From: Clostridiales bacterium
Lineage (GTDB): Bacteria; Bacillota; Clostridia; Oscillospirales; CAG-272
Assembly (NCBI GenBank): GCA_012840355.1
Contig: DULN01000009.1
Coordinates: forward strand, 260,414-324,413
DNA: 64,000 nt
Reading direction: 5' to 3'
Positions 24,835 to 32,985 of this stretch are shown here, in pieces. A program made the translations under genes and the position numbers. The number at the start of each line of letters is the position of its first letter. The first letter of the stretch is position 1. The notes under the pieces were generated by a model that saw nothing but the letters and a program-made list of their open reading frames with translations, was not told where the DNA came from and did not search any database.

Positions 24835-25349
24835 ATTACCTTTACCGTGCCGATTTCAGTATATTTTAGCTTTCCTGCAATTCTATCTGAACGCATCAGC
24901 GACACGCGGTCGCATTTCATTGAGAGACGTTTAATTTCAACCTCGGGATTGCCCAATAGCATCACCTGGCGGCCGAGCGTTATATGCGGCACGAAAGCCC
25001 TGCCGTCGATTTTAAAGCCTTTTTGCCGCAGCGCATCGGCAAGTCTGCCGGCGTACTCTGCGAGCCGCGGATTTTCTGCGACGCCAGCCCATAATATGTC
25101 GCCGCCTTTTTGCCTAAACCGCCCCAGCTTTCCGGACAGTTCAAGCTCGAACGCCTCGGGGCGGGCTTCTTCCATTGCCTTTAGCACATCACTGGCGCGG
25201 TTTGTCTCCCCTATAAACGCCAGCGTCAGGTGAAGGTTTTCGGGATGTGTAAAATTCCCGCCGTCGGCTGCCCGGCGCAGCCTTTCGATTGCAGCCACCA
25301 GCTCCGCTTTTATCTCGGGCGTAAACAAGATCGCGACGAAAAGCCTCAT
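24831..25349 (-). CDS. thpR: RNA 2',3'-cyclic phosphodiesterase (2H family)
   Basis: 172 residues with the two HxT motifs of the 2H phosphoesterases, His40-Leu-Thr42 (ENLHLTLAFIG) and His122-Ile-Thr124 (FVPHITLGR). Such enzymes open 2',3'-cyclic phosphates at RNA ends and were first described as 2'-5' RNA ligases. MRLFVAI is the standard N-terminus; the ATG at 25349 is 11 bases after AAGGA, and an in-frame extension to 25427 lacks support. First gene of a three-gene operon with an extracytoplasmic glycosidase, an unexpected pairing. Confidence 0.93.
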   Translation of the reverse strand: MRLFVAILFTPEIKAELVAAIERLRRAADGGNFTHPENLHLTLAFIGETNRASDVLKAMEEARPEAFELELSGKLGRFRQKGGDILWAGVAENPRLAEYAGRLADALRQKGFKIDGRAFVPHITLGRQVMLLGNPEVEIKRLSMKCDRVSLMRSDRIAGKLKYTEIGTVKVI

Positions 25350-25459
25350 TCTTTGCAAATTCCTTCTACGCAACGGATTTTGTGCCACCCATGCGGCATG
25401 TTTGGCGCCGTTTGTATATTGCCGCATGCCATTGGGTACTACATTTTTAGCTAATTTTT

Positions 25460-25488
25460 ATTTTAACACTGCAAGCGAGCCATGTCAA
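25460..25488 (-). promoter_or_regulatory. Promoter of the thpR operon
   Basis: TTGACA (25488-25483), 17 bases, TAAAAT (25465-25460). Confidence 0.75.
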
Positions 25489-25530
25489 CGAATATTTAAG
25501 CTAAATGCCGATCCCTTGCACCTTATTAAC

Positions 25531-25559
25531 TTGAAATGCTTTCCTATGTGTGCTAAAAT
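25531..25559 (+). promoter_or_regulatory. Promoter of the DUF2079 gene
   Basis: TTGAAA (25531-25536), 17 bases, TAAAAT (25554-25559), divergent from the thpR promoter. Confidence 0.7.
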
Positions 25560-25601
25560 AACCGTGCCGTATCTATATTTCGGAGAAAAACAGCTAAAAT
25601 T

Positions 25602-27401
25602 ATGGGCATCTACCTAGCGCGCGTATTATCCGCGTGGTTTACCGCATTTTTTATTATAGGGTATGTGTACGGCAAAGACTGGCTGCTGTCGCCTAATTTT
25701 GCCGCTAATACGAGCCTTTTTGCTTTTTTTGCGCTCTTTGCGGCGGCGTACCTGGCTTTGACCATCCTTCACAAAATAACCGGCAAAGAAACTACAGACC
25801 GCGCATGGCTTTTTATTTCGACGGCAGCATGCGCTATCCTCGTCGCGTTAGAGTCGAAAAACCCATTTGTTTTAGCGGCGCTTTCCGCCGGGATTGCCGT
25901 GGCGGCAGTTTACGCCGAGCGCGTGCTTTGCGGCCGTCTCTCCGCGGTTCGGCTGCCGCGCGGGGTATGGATTTGCGGCGCGGCGCTGGCAGCGCTGTTT
26001 TTCGCCGTTTTCACGGGCGGGCTCACCTCGCTGCGCTATCTAACATACTCGTCGCCTTGCTATGACTTCGGGATTTTCGTCAACATGTTCCACAACATGC
26101 GTACAAAGCTGGTCCCGCTTGTCACCTGCGAGCGCGATATGCTGCTATCGCATTTTAAGGTGCACGTTTCGCCTATTTACTATTTGATATTGCCGTTTTA
26201 TGCGCTTTTCCCCTCACCGCTGACGCTTCAGATCGCGCAGGCTGTGATTTTAGCCTCGGGCGTCCTGCCGATTTGGCTGCTTGTCAAAAACAAGGGGCTG
26301 TCCGCCAAATACGGCTTTGCGTTCTCGCTTATCTATGCTTTATATCCCGCCCTGTCGGGGGGCTGTTTTTACGATTTGCATGAAAACTGCTTTCTCGCGC
26401 CGCTGATTTTATGGACGCTCTACTTTTATGAAGCCCGTAAATTAAAGGCGATGTACGTTTTCGCCGCGCTAGTGATGCTCGTGAAAGAAGACGCGCCTAT
26501 ATACACGGCTTTTATCGGCATTTATATGCTTTTCTCCGGCGGCGATGCTGGGCAAGAAAACGAAGAGAAGTTTTACCGCCGTCACCGATGCAAAATAAAC
26601 GGCGTGGTTTTGTTTTCATTAAGCCTTTTATATTTCCTCGGCGCCGCGTATTACCTTAACACCTACGGGCAAGGCGTGATGGCATACAGATACGAAAACT
26701 TCCTAGCCGGAGGACAAAAAGGGCTGCTCGATTTCGTAAGAAACGTTATATTAAACCCCGCGCTTGTGTTCGGCGAGTCTTTCGCCATGGCTGAAAAAAT
26801 CCAGTTTTTACTCCTTATGCTTGTCCCGCTCGCGTTTTTGCCGGTCATGACCACAAAACCTGAAAGATTTATATTGCTTTTGCCGATGCTGCTTGTGAAT
26901 CTCATGACCGACTACAAGTACCAATACTCGATTTGGTTTCAGTATGTCTTCGGCCCGCTTGCGTTTTTGTTCTATCTCGCGATTGTCAACGCATCGGAGC
27001 TTGGCGCGCGGGCACGGCGCTGCGCGGTGCTCGTCTCAGCCGCCGCGGCAGCGGTCACATTCGCGGGTACCTCATATACAAAGCTCTACTATATAGACAA
27101 ATACATCGAAGAATATCAGGACAACCAAAGATTAAACGAGATTCTCGAGTCTATCCCTGCGGACGCGTCTGTAAAAGCTTCCTCTTTCCTTGTCCCAAAG
27201 CTGGCCCAGCGCGATGAGATTTACGAGATAACATCCAAAAACCCTACCGATTTCGCTGTCGTCGACCTCAGGTTTGATTCCACTCGCGACGAGGTTCGTT
27301 ATTCGCTCCTGCTTGCGTGGGGATGGGAGGAAGTAATATACGAAGAGGACCTCGTAGCGGTGCTTGTGTCGCCCGACTATACCGGGGATTTTTCGCCGTA
27401 A
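25602..27401 (+). CDS. DUF2079 polytopic membrane protein (GT-C-like)
   Basis: 599 residues, with about ten or more membrane helices over residues 1-470 and an extracellular C-terminal domain. The conserved pattern of DUF2079 is clear: TSLRYLTYSSPCYDFGIFVNM, GGCFYDLHENCFLAPLIL and VMLVKEDAPIY. The acidic and His residues in these loops resemble GT-C glycosyltransferases that use polyprenyl-linked sugars, but no member's activity can be assigned from sequence alone. The start follows a CGGAG ribosome site. gnd follows 73 bases later without an evident terminator, so cotranscription is possible. Confidence 0.85.
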   Translation: MGIYLARVLSAWFTAFFIIGYVYGKDWLLSPNFAANTSLFAFFALFAAAYLALTILHKITGKETTDRAWLFISTAACAILVALESKNPFVLAALSAGIAVAAVYAERVLCGRLSAVRLPRGVWICGAALAALFFAVFTGGLTSLRYLTYSSPCYDFGIFVNMFHNMRTKLVPLVTCERDMLLSHFKVHVSPIYYLILPFYALFPSPLTLQIAQAVILASGVLPIWLLVKNKGLSAKYGFAFSLIYALYPALSGGCFYDLHENCFLAPLILWTLYFYEARKLKAMYVFAALVMLVKEDAPIYTAFIGIYMLFSGGDAGQENEEKFYRRHRCKINGVVLFSLSLLYFLGAAYYLNTYGQGVMAYRYENFLAGGQKGLLDFVRNVILNPALVFGESFAMAEKIQFLLLMLVPLAFLPVMTTKPERFILLLPMLLVNLMTDYKYQYSIWFQYVFGPLAFLFYLAIVNASELGARARRCAVLVSAAAAAVTFAGTSYTKLYYIDKYIEEYQDNQRLNEILESIPADASVKASSFLVPKLAQRDEIYEITSKNPTDFAVVDLRFDSTRDEVRYSLLLAWGWEEVIYEEDLVAVLVSPDYTGDFSP

Positions 27402-27474
27402 GCGGCTTTTGCAGGCGGGCGGCATTTGGGGTTTGTCAACGGCTAATAAAATTTTACACATAGGAGGATATAAA

Positions 27475-28890
27475 ATGCTTTCGGACATTGCGATTGTCGG
27501 TCTTGCTGTTATGGGCGAAAACCTTGCGCTCAACATTGAGAGCCGAGGCTATGCGGTTTCGGTATACAACCGCACTGCCTCCCGCACCAAAGAGTTTATT
27601 GAGGGGAGAGGAGCGGGCAAGCGCATTACGGCTTGCTACAGCCTTGAGGAGCTCGCAGCTTCGCTCAAAAAGCCTCGCCGCGTCATGCTTATGATTAAAG
27701 CCGGTCAGCCGGTCGACGATATGATAGAGGCGCTTTTGCCGCACCTTGAAAAAGGCGACATAATAATAGACGGTGGCAACTCGCACTTCCCCGACACCGC
27801 GCGCCGCACAAAATACGTCGAGTCGAAGGGTCTTTACTATATCGGCACCGGCGTTTCTGGCGGCGAAGAAGGCGCGCTGCACGGCCCGGCGATGATGCCC
27901 GGCGGCTCGCCTGAGGCATGGACTTATGTACGTGAGATTTTCGAGGCTATCTGCGCCAAGACGCCGTCCGGCGAGCCTTGCTGCGGCTGGGTGGGCGAAG
28001 GCGGCGCAGGGCACTTCGTCAAGATGGTGCACAACGGCATCGAGTACGGCGATATGCAGCTCATCTGCGAAGCCTATCATCTCATGCGCGACAGGCTCGG
28101 CATGACAAACGACGAAATGCGCGACGCTTTCGACGAGTACAACCGCGGCGAGCTTGACAGCTACCTTATCTCAATCACGCGAGACATCCTCGGCTTCCGC
28201 GACCCCGAAGGTAAGCAGCCGATTGATTACATCCTCGACACCGCGGGACAAAAGGGCACCGGCAAATGGACTGTTATCGACGCGCTTGACGAGGGCATCC
28301 CGCTTACGCTTATCGCCGAAGCTGTTTTCGCGCGCTGCCTCTCGGCTCTCAAGGAAGAGCGCGTCGCCGCCTCAAAACTGCTGCCGAAAAAGCCCGTGCC
28401 GGTCGTCCCCGAAAGCGAGCGCAAAGCCATGCTCGATAAAATTGGAAAAGCGCTGCTTGCCTCAAAGATTGTCTCCTATGCCCAGGGCTTCTCGCTGATG
28501 CGCTCGGCCGCTAAAGAATATGGCTGGAATCTCGACCTTGGCGCTATCGCGCTGATGTGGCGCGGCGGCTGCATTATCCGCAGCGTATTTTTAGGCCGCA
28601 TCAAAGAGGCGTACGACGCAGACCCTGCGCTCCCCAACCTGATGGTTGCACCGTGGTTTGCAGAGAAGCTCTCCGAATGCGAGAGCGCGTGGCGCGAAGT
28701 CGTCGCCGACGCCGTCACAAGCGGCATACCTGTCCCCGCGTTCTCGTCCGCGCTTGCCTATTACGACGGCTACCGTAGCGAGCGCCTGCCCGCCAACCTG
28801 CTGCAGGCCCAGCGCGACTATTTCGGCGCTCACACTTACGAGCGCGTCGACCGCCCGCGCGGCGAGTTCTTCCACACGCATTGGTTTTAA
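27475..28890 (+). CDS. gnd: 6-phosphogluconate dehydrogenase, decarboxylating
   Basis: 471 residues, catalysing the NADP-dependent step from 6-phosphogluconate to ribulose 5-phosphate in the pentose phosphate pathway. Seen: the dinucleotide site IAIVGLAVMGENLALNI (N-terminus), the substrate motifs GGNSHFPDT and GTGVSGGEEGALHGP, and the catalytic KMVHNGIEYGDMQL with Lys and Asn-Glu, plus the C-terminal dimer tail ending FHTHW. The ATG at 27475 follows TAGGAGG. Length matches the long (enteric/eukaryotic-type) enzyme. Confidence 0.97.
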   Translation: MLSDIAIVGLAVMGENLALNIESRGYAVSVYNRTASRTKEFIEGRGAGKRITACYSLEELAASLKKPRRVMLMIKAGQPVDDMIEALLPHLEKGDIIIDGGNSHFPDTARRTKYVESKGLYYIGTGVSGGEEGALHGPAMMPGGSPEAWTYVREIFEAICAKTPSGEPCCGWVGEGGAGHFVKMVHNGIEYGDMQLICEAYHLMRDRLGMTNDEMRDAFDEYNRGELDSYLISITRDILGFRDPEGKQPIDYILDTAGQKGTGKWTVIDALDEGIPLTLIAEAVFARCLSALKEERVAASKLLPKKPVPVVPESERKAMLDKIGKALLASKIVSYAQGFSLMRSAAKEYGWNLDLGAIALMWRGGCIIRSVFLGRIKEAYDADPALPNLMVAPWFAEKLSECESAWREVVADAVTSGIPVPAFSSALAYYDGYRSERLPANLLQAQRDYFGAHTYERVDRPRGEFFHTHWF

Positions 28891-28891
28891 A

Positions 28892-29854
28892 ATGTATGAA
28901 AGCTTTATCTACAGCATAAACGCCGTCGCACCGATATTCATACTCGCGCTTGTCGGCTATCTCTTTAAAAATTACGGACTTCTTACCGAAGAGTTTGTCG
29001 CCACCTCCGACCGCCTCGTGTTTAATGTCGCGCTACCGGCGCTGCTTTTTTGCGAAATTACCGAGGCGGCGGGGGGCGGCGGCGACAGCGCGGCAAACCT
29101 ATCGCTTTTTTGCGTGCTCGGCCTTATTTGCGTTTTTATTTTGGCGCTGACTATTGTGCCCGCTATCGTGAAGGACAACCCAAGGCGCGGCTCGCTCGTG
29201 CAGGCGGCTTTTAGGTCTAATTTTGCGATACTCGGCATACCGCTCGCACAAAACATGTTCGGCGATGCGGGCGTCGCAAGGCTCGCCGCCACTTTGCCTT
29301 TTTGCATCGCACTTTTCAATGCGCTTGCGGTAATCTCTTTTTCTCTTTTTGCGCCCGAAGACAAAAAGCTTCCTTTCGCCAAAGCAGCGAAGAAAATCGC
29401 GCTAAGCATCGCGAAAAACCCGCTTATTATCTCCATCGTGCTGGCTGCTGTCGTGTCGCTTATACCATATACGCTCCCCACGATTGTGGCAAAGCCGCTC
29501 GGCTACCTTGCCGACCTTTCGCTGCCTCTTTCGCTTTTAAGCCTCGGCGCGGGGCTAAATTTTGAGTCGCTGCGCGGCAACATCAAAACAGCGCTTTTAG
29601 CAACCGCGGTCAAAATGGTATTCATGCCTGCGGCGCTTCTCTCCGCCGCGATTGCGCTCGGATTCCGCGGCGCCGACCTCGGCGTCGTTCTGATACTTTT
29701 CGGTGGGCCGTCGGCGGTAAGCGGTTATATCATGGCGAAAAGCATGGGCGGCGACTACGAGCTTACAGGGCAGATTACCCTCCTGACGACGCTGGTGAGC
29801 ATTTTCACGCTGTTTTTATCGGCGTTTGCGTTAAAATATGCCGGTCTAATATAG
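28892..29854 (+). CDS. AEC-family transporter
   Basis: 320 residues, ten predicted helices in two five-helix halves, typical of the auxin efflux carrier family (malate and other organic acid permeases in bacteria). Family features: APIFILALVGYLFKNYGL, the N-terminal repeat core FNVALPALLF, and FRSNFAILGIPLA, with GGPSAVSGYIMAKSMGGD in the last helices. The substrate is unknown. The ATG begins one base after the gnd stop and has no ribosome site of its own, so translation is probably coupled to gnd. A link to gluconate or sugar-acid transport is possible but unproven. Confidence 0.88.
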   Translation: MYESFIYSINAVAPIFILALVGYLFKNYGLLTEEFVATSDRLVFNVALPALLFCEITEAAGGGGDSAANLSLFCVLGLICVFILALTIVPAIVKDNPRRGSLVQAAFRSNFAILGIPLAQNMFGDAGVARLAATLPFCIALFNALAVISFSLFAPEDKKLPFAKAAKKIALSIAKNPLIISIVLAAVVSLIPYTLPTIVAKPLGYLADLSLPLSLLSLGAGLNFESLRGNIKTALLATAVKMVFMPAALLSAAIALGFRGADLGVVLILFGGPSAVSGYIMAKSMGGDYELTGQITLLTTLVSIFTLFLSAFALKYAGLI

Positions 29855-29914
29855 AATGAAAGGCAATCCTGCGCGGTTTTAGCCTTAAGTTCCGGCAATG
29901 CAACATTTTGTTTC

Positions 29915-29943
29915 TTTCAAAATTGCATAACCGGCAGTATAAT
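29915..29943 (+). promoter_or_regulatory. Candidate promoter of the HTH regulator
   Basis: TATAAT at 29938-29943, with a weak TTTCAA 17 bases upstream. Confidence 0.4.
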
Positions 29944-29964
29944 AACCGCAGGAGGTGGATTTAT

Positions 29965-30348
29965 TTGAGCTACGTCGGCAAAAATATTAAGCGGTTCCGA
30001 GAGGAAAAGAGCTTGACTCAAGATGCGCTTGCCGAAAAGCTAAGCGTCACAAGGCAGGCGGTATCGAACTGGGAATGCGGCAAGACCGAACCGGACATCG
30101 AAACGCTCCACAAAATAGCGTGCGCGCTCGAGGTAAGCGTTGAGGAACTTATCTACGGCGAGAAAAGGCAGTATACGGTTATCAATAACATTCAACAGGG
30201 CGGGAAAACGGTATCAAAAGCTGGCATCGGCTTCGGCTCGTGCTTGGCGATGATTATATCCTACACGACTTGGAAATCAATAGGCTGGGCGATTTTACAT
30301 GGCATACTCGGCTGGTTTTACGTTATTTACTACATAATCAAATACTAA
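29965..30348 (+). CDS. Cro/C1-type HTH regulator with C-terminal membrane segments
   Basis: 127 residues. Residues 5-60 are an HTH_3 domain (IKRFREEKSLTQDALAEKL, SVTRQAVSNWECGKTEPD). A short linker follows, then hydrophobic segments (about 87-124) predicted as one or two membrane helices. The start is a TTG at 29965, six bases after a strong GGAGGTGG. Membrane-tethered XRE regulators of this layout are common in Clostridia; the target and signal are unknown. Closed by its own terminator, so it is transcriptionally separate from the hemerythrin genes. Confidence 0.87.
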   Translation: MSYVGKNIKRFREEKSLTQDALAEKLSVTRQAVSNWECGKTEPDIETLHKIACALEVSVEELIYGEKRQYTVINNIQQGGKTVSKAGIGFGSCLAMIISYTTWKSIGWAILHGILGWFYVIYYIIKY

Positions 30349-30356
30349 GAAAAAAC

Positions 30357-30382
30357 CCGTCGCAAAAGCGACGGTTTTTTTG
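30357..30382 (+). terminator. Terminator of the HTH regulator gene
   Basis: The stem CCGTCGC / GCGACGG with an AAAA loop is followed by seven T. Confidence 0.88.
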
Positions 30383-30460
30383 TTTTGGGGGTTAAATTTA
30401 TTAAAATCGCTCCGATATATGATAATGGAACTTTATTTTCAAATGAAAGGCTGAACCGCA

Positions 30461-30886
30461 ATGCTCTGGAAAGATAAGTACAGGCTAGGCGTCGACGTTA
30501 TCGACGCTCAACATAAAGAGCTGTTTATGCGTGTTGACAAGTTTCTACGCGCCCTACGGGACTCCACTTCTTGGGAAGAGAAAGTATCGCGCGTAAACGA
30601 AACGCTTGATTTTATGAACGGCTATGTAGTCGAGCACTTCCGCGACGAAGAGGAGTATCAGCAGAAAATAGGCTATCCCGGTTATAAGATGCATAAGAAA
30701 ATCCACGACGATATGGTCCATTACGTCGTCAAGGTTACAACCGAGTATAAAGAGAAGGGCTACGACGAACAGCTAATGCAGCAGTTTGGCGGCAGGCTGC
30801 TTGCCTGGCTCATAAACCATGTCGCCGCCGAAGACCAGCGCATCTCCGCATACGCACGTTCGAAAGGGGTAAAGTCCGATGAATGA
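30461..30886 (+). CDS. Bacteriohemerythrin (complete diiron site)
   Basis: A 141-residue four-helix O2-binding protein. All seven diiron ligands are present: His18 (DAQHKEL), His59 and Glu63 (EHFRDEE), His78 and His82 (MHKKIHDD), His120 and Asp125 (NHVAAED). Stand-alone bacteriohemerythrins bind oxygen for storage, delivery or protection. First gene of a three-gene unit; its last eight bases overlap the CheX-like gene, so expression is coupled. Confidence 0.93.
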   Translation: MLWKDKYRLGVDVIDAQHKELFMRVDKFLRALRDSTSWEEKVSRVNETLDFMNGYVVEHFRDEEEYQQKIGYPGYKMHKKIHDDMVHYVVKVTTEYKEKGYDEQLMQQFGGRLLAWLINHVAAEDQRISAYARSKGVKSDE

Positions 30887-31325
30887 CAGTATATTTACCA
30901 AATTCCTAGAAGCAACAAAAAATGTTTTCCAGCTAATGCTGGATCTGACCGAGTTTTCGGACAGCCCCGTTGAAATCGGTTCGTTCGGCAGCGACCTTGA
31001 CATTTGCATTGGAATCACAGGCGACCTTGAGGGCGAGGTCATCTACCACTTCCCATCAGAGACGTCGCTGAATATCGTAAAAATTTTAAGCGGAATGGAA
31101 TTTGACTCCATCGACGAGTTTGTCACTTCCGCCATATCTGAAATCGCCAATATTATAAGCGGCAACGTGCTCACCGAGCTTTCAAAAGAGGAAACAAATT
31201 GCGACCTTTTGCCTCCTGAAGTTAAAAAGGCAGAAGAAAAAGATTATGAGATAAGGCGGGCATGCTGCATCGTCACGTCAGTCGGAAACGTGTGCTTTGA
31301 CATCCGACTCAACCGCGCAAAGTAA
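30879..31325 (+). CDS. CheX-like protein (CheC/CheX/FliY phosphatase family)
   Basis: 148 residues with the CheX signature E-x-x-N...G-N at Glu88, Asn91, Gly95-Asn96 (SEIANIISGNVLTEL), the active-site pattern that dephosphorylates CheY-P. The body alternates beta strands and the two long helices of that fold (residues 4-145). Only one ExxN motif is present, as in CheX. No other chemotaxis gene lies in the window, so the partner response regulator is elsewhere or the protein has been recruited to another phospho-relay. It is sandwiched between two hemerythrins (overlap of 8 bases upstream, 13-base gap downstream). Confidence 0.82.
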   Translation: MNDSIFTKFLEATKNVFQLMLDLTEFSDSPVEIGSFGSDLDICIGITGDLEGEVIYHFPSETSLNIVKILSGMEFDSIDEFVTSAISEIANIISGNVLTELSKEETNCDLLPPEVKKAEEKDYEIRRACCIVTSVGNVCFDIRLNRAK

Positions 31326-31338
31326 GGAGGTATTTTAT

Positions 31339-31737
31339 ATGCCGTGGTCACCAAACCTCGCTATCGGGGTCAAGCAAATCGACGACCAGCATAAAATGTG
31401 GTTTGAAAAGGCTGATGCCCTTTTCGAAGCGGGCAAAAACCGCCGGGAAAAAGAATACATAGGAGAAATGCTTAAATTCCTCGACGAGTACACGAAAAAG
31501 CATTTCTCCGACGAAGAAAAATACATGTCCGAGATAGGCTACCCCGGGCTTGCCGAGCAGAAAAAAGCCCATGCCGATTTCGTCGCGCGGCTTGATAAGC
31601 TTCGCGCCGAGTATGAAAAATCGGGCGGCAGCATCTCTGTAATTTTGGGCGCAAACACAATGGTTATCGACTGGTTGACAAACCACATTGCCAAAATGGA
31701 CAGAAAAATCGGGGAGTTTACCGGCTCGCTTAAATAG
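31339..31737 (+). CDS. Bacteriohemerythrin with one altered iron ligand
   Basis: 132 residues, homologous to the hemerythrin two genes upstream. Conserved: His18 (DDQHKM), His55 and Glu59 (KHFSDEE), His78 (KKAHADF), His116 and Asp121 (NHIAKMD). The ligand aligned with His78 of the first protein is Gln74 here (codon CAG at 31558-31560), so the diiron site has six of seven usual ligands. This may change oxygen affinity or autoxidation. The ATG at 31339 follows AAGGAGG; the in-frame extension to 31297 lies inside the CheX-like gene. A terminator follows. Confidence 0.9.
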   Translation: MPWSPNLAIGVKQIDDQHKMWFEKADALFEAGKNRREKEYIGEMLKFLDEYTKKHFSDEEKYMSEIGYPGLAEQKKAHADFVARLDKLRAEYEKSGGSISVILGANTMVIDWLTNHIAKMDRKIGEFTGSLK

Positions 31738-31785
31738 AAGTATAGTTCGTTTTCTCGTACCCCGAAAAAGCCGCAAATCGCAAAT

Positions 31786-31821
31786 AAAAACGCACCCGCA
31801 AACTGCAGGTGCGTTTTTTTA
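31786..31821. terminator. Bidirectional terminator between the hemerythrin unit and the tRNAs
   Basis: AAAAACGCACC (31786-31796) pairs with GGTGCGTTTTT (31808-31818), giving T-runs for both convergent transcripts. Confidence 0.85.
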
Positions 31822-31836
31822 CGCCGGTCGTCCGGC

Positions 31837-31914
31837 TGGGGTGGATGATGGGTCTCGAACCCACGGCCTTCAGGGCCACAACCTGACGCTCTAACCAACT
31901 GAGCTACATCCACC
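31837..31914 (-). tRNA. tRNA-His (anticodon GTG), CCA encoded
   Basis: Acceptor stem GTGGATG / CATCCAC plus the His-specific extra G at -1 (position 31914) opposite C73. Anticodon loop TTGTGGC gives GTG; T-arm GGGTTCGAGACCC; CCA at 31839-31837. Confidence 0.97.
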
Positions 31915-31951
31915 ATATTCAGTTGTTGCGACCCAAAAAGCGCATAAATAT

Positions 31952-32028
31952 TGGCGTACCCGGGGGGACTCGAACCCTCGACCTACTGCTTAGAAGGCAG
32001 TTGCTCTATCCTGCTGAGCTACGGGTAC
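31952..32028 (-). tRNA. tRNA-Arg (anticodon TCT), CCA encoded
   Basis: Acceptor GTACCCG / CGGGTAC, anticodon stem-loop ACTGC CTTCTAA GCAGT giving TCT (reads AGA/AGG), T-arm GAGGGTTCGAGTCCCCC, encoded CCA. It is upstream of tRNA-His in the same transcript. Confidence 0.97.
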
Positions 32029-32047
32029 AATTTTTGATACGCACGAT

Positions 32048-32076
32048 ATTATACCACCAAGGCTCATTTTTGTCAA
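32048..32076 (-). promoter_or_regulatory. Promoter of tRNA-Arg/tRNA-His
   Basis: Consensus TTGACA (32076-32071), 17 bases, TATAAT (32053-32048). Confidence 0.9.
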
Positions 32077-32100
32077 GACAAAATTTTTGTCTGTGTGAAA

Positions 32101-32133
32101 AAAGTTCGACCGGCGGACTACTACCCGCCGGTC
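32101..32133 (-). terminator. Terminator downstream of the DIP1984-family gene
   Basis: A 9-bp stem GACCGGCGG / CCGCCGGTC on the minus strand is followed by GAACTTTTTT. It lies 240 bases beyond the gene's stop. Confidence 0.65.
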
Positions 32134-32370
32134 ATAAATTCCCCGCTTCACACAAAATGCTTTATGTTAAGCATTTTATGCTCAGCTCCCACCCTCACGT
32201 AAAACGTCGTCTGCGCAGCGGTGGTAACGATACATTGTAAAGTGTGCTAGTGTACCAAATGCTGGGCGTCTTTTTTAAACAGTGTCCCACGCCCCGAACC
32301 GGACTAGAATCGAATGCCAACTTGGCTCTATTGTTTTGCGCACGCCCGACGTGTCACGCTACCATGCTTT
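32134..32370 (-). other. Non-coding stretch downstream of the DIP1984-family gene
   Basis: No credible reading frame. It holds a perfect 9-bp hairpin AAAATGCTT / AAGCATTTT (32154-32177, 6-base loop) and a 6-bp GGGCGT / ACGCCC stem further upstream. It could be a long 3' untranslated region or a small RNA ending at the 32108 terminator; no known RNA family recognised. Confidence 0.35.
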
Positions 32371-32823
32371 TTATATTTCTTCCGTCCAGTTTATGCCTTG
32401 AATTTTGGTGTTAAGCTCTCGCCACTCTTCCGAGTATTTGTCGATTTCTTTTCGCAGAGCGGGCATATCGACAGTGCTGCGGACCTTGATTTCCGACTTG
32501 CCATAGCGCATTACCACACCGCCCGCCTCATCCGCAAAGGTGCGTAAAACGGACAACTTCAGCGCGAGCGCGTCGCGGCGCGCAAGCAGCTCCGTAAGCG
32601 TCGTGCCATTTTCATCCACAATCCGCGAGTTTGCAAGGTTTATTTTCGCAATAAGTTCCTCAAGCTGCGACATACATGCGTCAAGCTCAGCGAGCAGACC
32701 TTTTGGGTCCTCTAGCGGCTCCTCGCCTTCCTGCACTTTAGCGTTCTGCGCGAGCCGCATACGCAGCTGCTCGACCCGTCGCTGTAAATCGGCGCGAAGG
32801 TTAAGCGCTTCGGCAAGTTTCAT
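32371..32823 (-). CDS. DIP1984-family (septicolysin-like) protein
   Basis: 150 residues, almost entirely helical and charged, beginning MKLAEALNLRADLQRRVEQLRMRL. This matches the DIP1984 family (sometimes named septicolysin), soluble proteins of unknown biochemical role. Likely an antiparallel coiled coil over residues 5-110. The ATG at 32823 has GGAGG 8 bases upstream; the in-frame extension to 32865 crosses the promoter region. Monocistronic. Confidence 0.88.
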   Translation of the reverse strand: MKLAEALNLRADLQRRVEQLRMRLAQNAKVQEGEEPLEDPKGLLAELDACMSQLEELIAKINLANSRIVDENGTTLTELLARRDALALKLSVLRTFADEAGGVVMRYGKSEIKVRSTVDMPALRKEIDKYSEEWRELNTKIQGINWTEEI

Positions 32824-32853
32824 ATGTATTGCCTCCGTATAGTTGCTGACAAT

Positions 32854-32882
32854 ATTATAGCGCATTGCCCAAAGAAGGTCAA
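32854..32882 (-). promoter_or_regulatory. Promoter of the DIP1984-family gene
   Basis: TTGACC (32882-32877), 17 bases, TATAAT (32859-32854). Confidence 0.8.
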
Positions 32883-32945
32883 CATCCGTGGCAATTGACT
32901 ATGCGCATCTTATATTAATTATACCACACAAATGAAGCTTGCATA

Positions 32946-32980
32946 ATAAAAAATCCGCCGGCAGGGCTTTGCCAGCGGAT
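32946..32980 (-). terminator. Terminator of the PRPP synthase gene
   Basis: The 11-bp stem ATCCGCTGGCA / TGCCGGCGGAT (one G-U pair) is followed by six T, immediately after the stop. Confidence 0.88.
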
Positions 32981-32985
32981 AACCT

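Noticed and set aside
29965..31737. The HTH regulator as the controller of the hemerythrin operon
   Set aside because: Only adjacency supports it; a strong terminator separates them and no operator repeat is visible upstream of 30461.
32285..32330. A T-arm-like GGTTCG/TTCGATTC pair suggesting a tRNA remnant on the minus strand
   Set aside because: No acceptor, anticodon or D-arm can be folded around it.
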